From: Prevotella sp.
Lineage (GTDB): Bacteria; Bacteroidota; Bacteroidia; Bacteroidales; Bacteroidaceae
Assembly (NCBI GenBank): GCA_021204735.1
Contig: JAJPYV010000352.1
Location: 1 to 9,152 of the forward strand
Direction: 5' to 3'
DNA length: 9,152 bases
Shown here one piece after another: positions 1-6,809 of this stretch; within the stretch, counting starts at the first letter, position 1; every line of letters starts with the position of its first letter. The notes under the pieces are model-generated. The model saw nothing but the letters and a program-made list of their open reading frames with translations. It made no database searches and had not been told where the DNA came from. The translations under genes and the position numbers were made by a program.

Positions 1-390
1 CTCTCCCCACCACACCAACGGAAAAAGCCCAACACCCTAACAACCAGCCCTCACTCTCCCACCCCACCCTGGCTAAACAGAAGCCTCCGCCACCCTCTTG
101 CCGACGGCAAAAAATCCGCACTCCCCATTACCTCCATAGCCCGCTTTTTTCGGATAACAAAGCGACCCGAGGCACCAGCAACAAGGGAGCAAAACGTAAT
201 CATCTTATATCCCAGGAAAGGTGATGTAGATCCCAAACATAATGTCATGCGAACACGATTGACTTCTTTTATGTCAGGTTATTTTAGAAACACATCTGAT
301 TATGCCTGTTTTGATGCATTTTTAGTGTTAAAATCGCTACTATTTATTAATATGCTGAAGAAAATGTGTATATTTACGTGCCGAAAATAG
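1..390 (+). other. Stop-free frame entering from the window edge; possible C-terminal gene fragment
   Basis: Plus-strand frame 1 has no stop codon for 129 codons, from the window edge to TAG at 388-390. The first ~30 codons give a Pro/Thr/Arg/Lys-rich stretch, as expected simply from C/A-rich DNA that is poor in stop codons. The later part (from base 121) has a more mixed composition even where the DNA is AT-rich. I do not recognise the peptide and see no domain. It could be the tail of a gene starting outside the window, a decayed gene, or a chance open frame. The opposite strand also carries an open frame over 51-248, which argues that low stop density rather than coding explains much of this. 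Confidence 0.15.
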
Positions 391-472
391 GCGGCGAAAG
401 AAGGAATATGAGACTTCCATATAATCGAGAGAAGCGATTCTTTGTACTGAATGTGCTGATTTCTATAGTGGT
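1..472. other. Upstream non-coding region, no convincing gene
   Basis: No recognisable gene, RNA or mobile element was found before the operon. The first 80 bases contain about 40 C and only 7 G, a strong strand asymmetry, and are about 59% G+C. From roughly base 230 the sequence turns AT-rich like the operon that follows. The operon promoter should lie here, but I see no convincing one. TTGACT (259-264) followed 17 bases later by TTTTAG (282-287) is a weak sigma-70-like pair. TTTG (441-444) followed 19 bases later by TATAGTGG (464-471) only loosely resembles the Bacteroidota TTTG/TAnnTTTG promoter. A 5-bp inverted repeat, AATCG (423-427) and CGATT (435-439), lies just before the first gene and could be an operator, but it is short enough to be chance. 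Confidence 0.5.
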
Positions 473-1579
473 ATGAGAAAGAAACCAACTTCAACCTGCA
501 AAGCAGTACAGAAAAAAGTACTAATAGGCTTGGATATATTTTCAGGTGCTGGTGGATTGAGCCTTGGCGCTACAATGTCAGGCATCACAATGCGCTATGC
601 TATAGAACGAGACCCTTATGCGGCAAAAACATACAGGGAAAATTTTGAGAATTCCGAGGTCGTCTGTCAAGACATTAAAGAAATTGAGCCAAGAGGACTT
701 GTTAAAGAGAAAGATCTATTTATCATTCTTGGTGGACCACCATGCCAAGGATTCTCACTGTCAAACACGAAAACGAGGACAATGGCTAATCCCGTCAATT
801 TATTATACAACGAATTCATTCGGTTTATAAAAGAACTCCAGCCAACGTGGTTCGTTTTTGAAAATGTTTGGGGATTAACTAAAATACAGAACGGAGAAAT
901 CCAGAAGCATATAGAATTATGCTTTCAAGAACTGGGTTATACGGTATCTTCGCAAGTTTTGTGGGCATCCGATTACGGTGTGCCCCAGAAGAGATTCCGT
1001 TTTTTTATTGTTGGAAATAAGAATGGCGTAAAATTTGAGTTCCCAGAAAAATCCAAGAAGAAAACAGTCACTGTAGAGGAAGCTATAGGAGATTTGCCAG
1101 ATTTAACTAATGGAGACAGCTATGAGAGTCTGCCTTATAAAGCAAGAAAAATAAGTGAATATGCCCAACTAATGAGAAAACAGGAAAAAACATCAAATCA
1201 AAATTATGTCTCCCGCAACAATGATTTAGTGATAGAACGATATAAACATATTAAGCAGGGAGAGAATTGGCAAGCAATACCCGACTACCTTATGCAAAAC
1301 TATGCAGACAAAAGTAGGTGCCATAGTGGCATATATAAACGTTTGCGAGCTGACGCACCTTCTGTCGTAATCTCTAATTATAGGAAAAGCATGCTGATAC
1401 ACCCATATCAGGACAGGGGGTTGTCTGTGCGAGAAGCAGCACGCATTCAAAGCTTTCCCGACGATTTTATTTTTGAAGGTCCGCTTTCATTTATGCAGCA
1501 ACAGATCGGTAATGCCGTTCCTCCCTTATTGGCAAAAGCTGTAATTGACAAGATTCTAACGTACCAAGATGACACATGA
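473..1579 (+). CDS. DNA (cytosine-5-)-methyltransferase, modification subunit
   Basis: This 368-residue protein transfers a methyl group from S-adenosylmethionine to carbon 5 of cytosine in DNA. All the main family motifs are visible in order: motif I DIFSGAGGLSLG (21-32, cofactor binding), motif IV GGPPCQGFS (87-95, catalytic Cys91), motif VI ENV (130-132), motif VIII YGVPQKRFRFF (168-178), motif IX RIQSFPDDF (324-332) and motif X QIGNAVPP (344-351). The region between VIII and IX (about 182-316) is the target-recognition domain; it includes HSGIYKRLRADAPS (284-297), a typical element there. The recognition site cannot be read from sequence. Start: no in-frame ATG, GTG or TTG lies between the upstream stop (422-424) and ATG 473, and the next Met (35) is past motif I, so 473 is effectively fixed although no Shine-Dalgarno is seen. 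Its stop overlaps the next gene by 4 bp (ATGA), so the two are probably co-translated. The protein looks intact and active. Confidence 0.95.
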   Translation: MRKKPTSTCKAVQKKVLIGLDIFSGAGGLSLGATMSGITMRYAIERDPYAAKTYRENFENSEVVCQDIKEIEPRGLVKEKDLFIILGGPPCQGFSLSNTKTRTMANPVNLLYNEFIRFIKELQPTWFVFENVWGLTKIQNGEIQKHIELCFQELGYTVSSQVLWASDYGVPQKRFRFFIVGNKNGVKFEFPEKSKKKTVTVEEAIGDLPDLTNGDSYESLPYKARKISEYAQLMRKQEKTSNQNYVSRNNDLVIERYKHIKQGENWQAIPDYLMQNYADKSRCHSGIYKRLRADAPSVVISNYRKSMLIHPYQDRGLSVREAARIQSFPDDFIFEGPLSFMQQQIGNAVPPLLAKAVIDKILTYQDDT

Positions 1580-3075
1580 GTAAAGACAAGGTGAATATTC
1601 CAAGGGCAAACATGTTGATGGGGTCCATGCGTTCTATGGGTTACTCTTTTGAATCCGCAGTTGCTGATATTATCGATAACAGTATAACTGCAAAATGCCA
1701 ACATGTCTATCTGTCCTTCCCGAAAACCATATCTGAACCTTTAGCAGTTGGAATTTTGGATGACGGAGAAGGCCTTACTTCAGAAGAGCTTTTTGAGGCA
1801 ATGAGGTACGGAGGAACTTCAGAAGCAAAACGGAAAGACAATGATTTGGGACGTTTCGGTTTAGGTATGAAATCGGCATCAATGTCGCAGTGCAGAATAT
1901 TAACAGTTATTAGTCGTAAAAATGCCGCCGTATGTGCTTATAGATGGGATTATAACTATATTTTAGAGAAACAAGAATGGGTGATTCAAGAGTTGGACGA
2001 GACAGACATAAACGAAATCCCATATTCTCATCAATTAGTTCATGCGGCTGGTTCTGGTACTTTAGTTGTATGGCAAGACTTTGATATATTAGAAAAGTCA
2101 AATCCAGGTCAAATATTCAGCACGTTATGTAAATTAAAAATGAAAGTGAGTGATTATCTTTCACTCATTTTTCACCGATTCTTAAGCACTAACAGTCTTA
2201 GAATCAAGATCGACAACTACAGTTTGAAACCTTTAGACCCCTTCCTTGAAAAGCACAATAAGACGACTCAAAAGAAAGAAGTCTCGATTAGCAATAGAGA
2301 CTCAGACGGGGTTGAGAGACAAATAAAAGTCAAAGCCTTCATTCTTCCTTTTATCACTGACATGTCAGAGGAAGACAAAAAGAATGCGGGGGGAACGGAG
2401 AACTTCAGATCACTTCAGGGCTTTTATATTTACCGGAATCAACGACTTATCATCTGGGGAAACTGGTTTGGTATGAAGCAAGGGCTCGGTGAAATAACCA
2501 AAAACGCTCGTGTGAGAGTGGATATTCCCAATAGCCTTGACGACATTTGGGGCATCGATGTTATGAAGCGAAGTGCTACTATACCTCCAGCTATCTTAAA
2601 TCAGTTGCGTAAAACTGTTAAAGACGTGATGGAAACCGCGACAAGGCAGCAGACCCATAGAGGCAGAAAGGAGAACACGGATGACGAAATTAGTTATATA
2701 TGGAACAGAATAAAGGGACGTGGTGATTATTACTACTATGAGATAAACAAAGAAAACATACTCTTTAAATACATAGAAGAGCACATACCTTCAGAATACC
2801 ATTCATATATTGCCAAGCTGATTTCAGAGATAGAACGCAATATACCAACCCAACAGATATATATAGACAAATGTAATAACGCAGTGGAGGTTGAAGAAAA
2901 TAAGAATCGTATTGAAGATGTCTTTAACACAGGCGTGACTATAATCGATAGTATAAAAGAGTTTGGGCGAGATATTAGGGACATAATTGATGATATTCTG
3001 AAAGCAGAACCCTTCTGTAAGCATACGGAATTAAAAGAAATGTTTAATGATTATTATTATCACGACCATGATTGA
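1576..3075 (+). CDS. MutL/MORC-like GHKL-family ATPase (HSP90-type ATP-binding protein)
   Basis: This 499-residue protein has the GHKL (gyrase, Hsp90, histidine kinase, MutL) ATP-binding fold at its N terminus. Motif N is AVADIIDNSITA (28-39, Asn35 for Mg2+), motif G1 is DDGEGL (62-67) and motif G2 is LGRFGLGMKSA (91-101). An S5-like second domain follows, with GFYIYRNQRLIIWGNW (282-297) and MKRSA (330-334), whose Lys331 may be the ATP-contacting lysine. Such proteins usually dimerise on ATP binding and act as DNA clamps. The catalytic base, usually Glu in the ExxxN motif of MutL and Hsp90, is Asp31 here. The C-terminal third is charged and helical in appearance, with no nuclease or membrane motif. 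The best family match is the prokaryotic MORC/paraMORC group, known from restriction-like operons. It starts inside the methyltransferase stop (ATGA). DNA clamping or remodelling is inferred. Confidence 0.88.
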   Translation: MSKDKVNIPRANMLMGSMRSMGYSFESAVADIIDNSITAKCQHVYLSFPKTISEPLAVGILDDGEGLTSEELFEAMRYGGTSEAKRKDNDLGRFGLGMKSASMSQCRILTVISRKNAAVCAYRWDYNYILEKQEWVIQELDETDINEIPYSHQLVHAAGSGTLVVWQDFDILEKSNPGQIFSTLCKLKMKVSDYLSLIFHRFLSTNSLRIKIDNYSLKPLDPFLEKHNKTTQKKEVSISNRDSDGVERQIKVKAFILPFITDMSEEDKKNAGGTENFRSLQGFYIYRNQRLIIWGNWFGMKQGLGEITKNARVRVDIPNSLDDIWGIDVMKRSATIPPAILNQLRKTVKDVMETATRQQTHRGRKENTDDEISYIWNRIKGRGDYYYYEINKENILFKYIEEHIPSEYHSYIAKLISEIERNIPTQQIYIDKCNNAVEVEENKNRIEDVFNTGVTIIDSIKEFGRDIRDIIDDILKAEPFCKHTELKEMFNDYYYHDHD

Positions 3076-5890
3076 CGAACAAAAGTTGGATAGGATTTTT
3101 ATTATCGCTAAGACGTTGATAAATCTCAATAACAAAAAGGAGCTAACCTACAAAGATATAAATTCCTATATTAGCAGTACAGAAAAATTTGTTAAAGAGA
3201 GTCTATCTTCCGATGAGCGAAAGACATTGTTTCAAAATATCGAGAAACACTTTTCAGTACAGCACATACAGGGATGTGTTATTTATAATGATTATGAGAA
3301 TATCTCTGATTGGTACTCAAACAAAAAAATTGAGAAGCCTTATTTCTGGCCCAGATATAGAAAATATCTTGAGGAGTATTCTTCTTTAGATGCCAATAGT
3401 ATCAAGCTCCTTGATGAAACGACATTACCCGAAATAATGAACTGTTTGGGCAATCCGCGTGAAGACTTTGAAGGGAAGAGGCAACCGATAAGAGGTTTAG
3501 TGATGGGTGATGTGCAATCTGGCAAAACTGCCACATATTCGGGTTTGATTTGCAAGGCAGCTGATGCCGGTTATAAGGTTGTAATACTTCTTGCAGGAAT
3601 AACCGAGAGCTTAAGGCGCCAAACCCAAGAACGCATCGACGAAGGTGTCGTAGGTATAACTTCTCGGAAAAACAATGAAGATCCATGCAGAGTCGGCGTT
3701 GGCTTGGATAATAAAGAGCTCAGAGTAACATCCTTCACGACTCAGTATTCAGATTACATAGGGCATAAAGACAATATCATTACCTCTCTGAAATCGCACA
3801 GTTCACTGGTGCTATTTGTTATCAAGAAGAATGTTTCTGTATTGTCCAGTCTGTATACCTGGCTAAAGAACAACAACCATGATAAGTCTACAGGATATAT
3901 AGATGTCCCTCTCCTACTTATAGATGATGAAGCAGACAATGCTTCTCTCAACACGAATAAGGATGAGCTAAATCCGACAAAGATTAATTCTAAAATCAGG
4001 AATATCTGTAACTTGTTTAAAAATGCCTCTTATGTAGGATTCACAGCTACTCCTTTTGCCAATGTTTTCATAAATCCCAAATCGGTAGATGCAATGAAAA
4101 GGGCAGATTTGTTCCCAGAAAACTTTATATATGTATTGCCAACTCCAAGCACATATATTGGTGCTGACAAAATATTTTATGAAGATGGGAAATATCACAC
4201 AAATATAAAACATATAGTTGACATTAACGAACCAGACTATTCGAGTGAAGAATACAAGGAGCAGAAACGAAATAACATGGTAGGACTAAATGAGGGTTAC
4301 TTTTATTACCGCCACTCCAAAGAATGGGATGGCAAGTTCCCAAGTTCATTGACAGATGCTATTTATTGTTTTTTCATAGCTAATATTATACGAGATCTTC
4401 GTGGAAATAGTTCGCGACCTCGAAGTATGCTTATTAACATGTCTCGATATGTCAAAGTTCAGAATGTTATAAAGAGTCATGTGGAATTGATATATAATGA
4501 ATTCATCAACTGTGTTCGCACTGACTTTAAGGGAGATAATGCTGATACAAATCTTCCTTTATATAAGAGACTTCGTGAATTATGGAAGAAATATTATTAT
4601 TCTTCCACGACAGAAATGTTCGATTCTCGTATTTTAAATAAAGAAAACATTTTAAATGCTGTCAAGGACATTAAGGTCGTCGTGGTTAATGGTAGTAAAG
4701 GTGGCGACAAATTAGACTACCAAAAAAATCCCTCTTTACGAATCATTGCTGTTGGTGGTATCGCTCTTTCGCGTGGATTGACATTGGAGGGTTTAGTAAC
4801 GAGCTATTTCTATCGAAATACCGCGACTTTTGACGTTCTTATGCAGATGGGACGATGGTTTGGCTATAGACCCGGTTATGAGGATATTTTCCAAATATGG
4901 ACTAGTGTAGAAAGTGCAAATTGGTATAGTGAAATAGCGAGAGCTACGGATGAATTGAAAGGTGACTTGCGATCTATGTACTTGCAACATCTTACGCCTA
5001 AGGATTTTGGCATAAAGGTGAGGGATGATTGTGAGGAACTTGGAATTACCGCAACCAATAAAATGAGATCTTCTCGCTATTTTGAAGAAACTATTTCTTT
5101 CTACGGTAATCTACATGAAACGCCCTATGTAAGTAGTAATGTTAAGCTGAATACGCAAAATTTGGAGCAGATCAACCGCCTTGCAACAACTTTATGTGAG
5201 CAAAGATTTCAGTTTATCCATCAAGAAAACGGGAAGGTTGTAATGGTAAATGATGTCCCTAAGAGTATCGTTTTAGAGTTTACATGTGGCATTACTTGTC
5301 TCAGAAGAAATCCAAGTTTTGATCCTGCTAATATAAAGGACTTCATCGAAGACACCAACACAACAGGATTAGAATTATGGGACGTGGTCTTTCTTGGTGG
5401 AGATAGCAAATCATATTACAACATTAAAAACTTGGGGCAGATAGCGTGTGCCGAACGTACTATCCATGTAGAACACAACGCTATTGTTTTAAATGTCAGG
5501 CGCAGAATGCTAAGTCCTAGTGCAGGTCGTTTAGGTCTTTCTATGGAGCAAATAGATGAAGCGAAGAAAGCGTGCAGAAGAATCTGGAAGAAGGAAGATG
5601 CGAATGTTGAGCGTTCTATACCCACGAAAGCATACTTCGAATATCTTCCTAATAGAAAACCAATATTAATTATTCTTCTTGTTGTGCCTAAACGTTCCTT
5701 ATCAGATGAAGGAGAAAAACTATCTTTATTTAAAAAAGCCCTTGGTAACTCACCAATAGCCGGTTTCGCTATGGGTTTCCCTGGGATAAAAACAAGTAGA
5801 AAGGTGAAACGTTATAGGGTAAATTCTGTATATAGAGACCTGTACCTCGAAGATCTAAAAGAAGAACAGGAGGCAGATGATGAGGAATAA
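3068..5890 (+). CDS. Z1-domain protein with SF2-like ATPase/helicase core
   Basis: This 940-residue protein (from ATG 3068) has a motor-ATPase core. It shows Walker A GDVQSGKT (147-154), a DEAD-type Walker B DDEAD (286-290), motif III-like GFTATPFANVF (324-334), a motif-IV-like INMSRYVKVQ (about 456-465), and the Z1 signatures GGIALSRGLTLEGL (563-576) and QMGRWFGYRPGY (593-604), the latter with an arginine-finger-like motif VI. The ~330 C-terminal residues are not recognised. Z1 proteins occur in restriction-like operons beside GHKL ATPases; DNA translocation or unwinding is inferred. Start: an ATG seven codons upstream (3047) would add MIIIITT, an odd hydrophobic leader encoded by ATT repeats, and a 29-bp overlap. 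ATG 3068 gives an 8-bp overlap, so it is preferred, though not proven. The gene runs into the next one without a gap. Confidence 0.88.
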   Translation: MIDEQKLDRIFIIAKTLINLNNKKELTYKDINSYISSTEKFVKESLSSDERKTLFQNIEKHFSVQHIQGCVIYNDYENISDWYSNKKIEKPYFWPRYRKYLEEYSSLDANSIKLLDETTLPEIMNCLGNPREDFEGKRQPIRGLVMGDVQSGKTATYSGLICKAADAGYKVVILLAGITESLRRQTQERIDEGVVGITSRKNNEDPCRVGVGLDNKELRVTSFTTQYSDYIGHKDNIITSLKSHSSLVLFVIKKNVSVLSSLYTWLKNNNHDKSTGYIDVPLLLIDDEADNASLNTNKDELNPTKINSKIRNICNLFKNASYVGFTATPFANVFINPKSVDAMKRADLFPENFIYVLPTPSTYIGADKIFYEDGKYHTNIKHIVDINEPDYSSEEYKEQKRNNMVGLNEGYFYYRHSKEWDGKFPSSLTDAIYCFFIANIIRDLRGNSSRPRSMLINMSRYVKVQNVIKSHVELIYNEFINCVRTDFKGDNADTNLPLYKRLRELWKKYYYSSTTEMFDSRILNKENILNAVKDIKVVVVNGSKGGDKLDYQKNPSLRIIAVGGIALSRGLTLEGLVTSYFYRNTATFDVLMQMGRWFGYRPGYEDIFQIWTSVESANWYSEIARATDELKGDLRSMYLQHLTPKDFGIKVRDDCEELGITATNKMRSSRYFEETISFYGNLHETPYVSSNVKLNTQNLEQINRLATTLCEQRFQFIHQENGKVVMVNDVPKSIVLEFTCGITCLRRNPSFDPANIKDFIEDTNTTGLELWDVVFLGGDSKSYYNIKNLGQIACAERTIHVEHNAIVLNVRRRMLSPSAGRLGLSMEQIDEAKKACRRIWKKEDANVERSIPTKAYFEYLPNRKPILIILLVVPKRSLSDEGEKLSLFKKALGNSPIAGFAMGFPGIKTSRKVKRYRVNSVYRDLYLEDLKEEQEADDEE
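5868..5873 (+). promoter_or_regulatory. Strong Shine-Dalgarno AGGAGG before the DUF4420 gene
   Basis: A perfect AGGAGG lies inside the end of the Z1 gene. It is 3 bases from ATG 5877 and 6 bases from ATG 5880, so normal spacing favours the second ATG. It is the only strong ribosome-binding site in the operon, where the other starts depend on overlap with the preceding stop. It may give the nuclease candidate its own translation rate. Confidence 0.65.
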
Positions 5891-6809
5891 TGACATTTAC
5901 GAAATATTTAGAGAAGGCTTTTCTCCTGAATACTTCAAAAGGCTTGATGATAGCTGTAACCTCAACATGTATGTGGGGAAAAACAAAGACGGGCATTACA
6001 CATTTGAGTATAGCGGTAACTTTATACCTACTCGTGTAATGTCTTCAGAGCTGATAGTGGTTAGCCAATATAAACAACCTGATAGATATACCATTTGCTT
6101 TTCATTAGTGTCAGATGAGCTTTTGGAGAGCTTTAGCATTTTCTGTCAAGATCTTGTTGATTCTGTACGAGGAATTGAGGACATGAACGAGGGGTATAGA
6201 ATTATCTGCGAACGCTTTTTCTCATGGAAGAAACTTTTTAAACCTAACAAAGCGATTCTGGCAGATTCAGAACTCATGGGTTTGTTAGGCGAACTCATGT
6301 TCCTAAAAGATAAATTGTTACCATTCTTGGGAGAATTAGATGCCATAGAAAGCTGGATTGGTCCCGAGAAAACTCATAAAGATTTTTCTTTTAGAGACAC
6401 GTGGGTAGAAGTGAAATCTGTTAGCAGCGGGAAAGATGCAGTTCGGATATCTTCCGTAGAACAATTGGATGGCTCGAATAAGGGATATCTGGTTGTATAT
6501 AGATTTGAACGTATGTCAAATACATACAATGGAATAAACTTAAATATGCTTGTAAATGACATATTAAGTATGATTAATAGAACTTATTGTAAAGACCTGT
6601 TCATGACAAAATTAGATCTAAACGGGTATCATAGTTCTCCTGAATATAACGACAAAGTTTACAATCTAACGAATGTTACCGCATATGTGGTTGGCGAAGG
6701 GTTCCCACGTTTAACGAGAGAGCAGTTGCCCACAGCTATTAGTCACGTACAGTATGAACTGTTAACTTCAGAAATAGAACAATTTAAATCAGAAAGACCA
6801 TGGAAATGA
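5880..6809 (+). CDS. DUF4420 PD-(D/E)XK-type putative restriction endonuclease
   Basis: This 309-residue protein is the best candidate for the DNA-cutting subunit. It has the layout of the DUF4420 (PF14390) family, predicted to be PD-(D/E)XK nucleases. Glu138 sits in GLLGELMFL, Asp168 in HKDFSF, and Glu177-Val-Lys179 in WVEVKS, giving an E...D-x8-ExK active site. Gln195 in SVEQLDG, just after it, matches the extra polar residue seen in MutH-like members. No catalytic residue seems lost. The N-terminal ~120 residues are not recognised. The start is set at the second of two adjacent ATGs (5877 and 5880) because an AGGAGG is better spaced from it; the difference is one residue. It overlaps the Z1 gene by 11 bp and the AIPR gene by a few bases. 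Nuclease activity is inferred from motifs and family, and cleavage specificity is unknown. Confidence 0.82.
   Translation: MRNNDIYEIFREGFSPEYFKRLDDSCNLNMYVGKNKDGHYTFEYSGNFIPTRVMSSELIVVSQYKQPDRYTICFSLVSDELLESFSIFCQDLVDSVRGIEDMNEGYRIICERFFSWKKLFKPNKAILADSELMGLLGELMFLKDKLLPFLGELDAIESWIGPEKTHKDFSFRDTWVEVKSVSSGKDAVRISSVEQLDGSNKGYLVVYRFERMSNTYNGINLNMLVNDILSMINRTYCKDLFMTKLDLNGYHSSPEYNDKVYNLTNVTAYVVGEGFPRLTREQLPTAISHVQYELLTSEIEQFKSERPWK

Noticed and set aside
98..114. Near-palindrome TTGCCGACGGCAA followed by a run of A, as a possible terminator
   Set aside because: The stem is only 5-6 bp with a 1-3 base loop, and there is no T-run after it in either reading direction.
51..248. 65-codon minus-strand open frame starting with ATG
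   Set aside because: It gives an unrecognisable, Gly/Arg-rich peptide in skewed DNA, with no ribosome-binding site and a competing open frame on the other strand.
441..471. TTTG-N19-TATAGTGG as a Bacteroidota-type promoter for the operon
   Set aside because: The downstream box matches only TA, one T and the final G of TAnnTTTG, and transcription would begin within the first codons of the methyltransferase, whose start is otherwise fixed.
2388..2393. Run of six G in the GHKL ATPase gene as a phase-variation tract
   Set aside because: Six bases is too short to suggest slippage, and the frame is intact. The same applies to the T7 run at 1000-1006.
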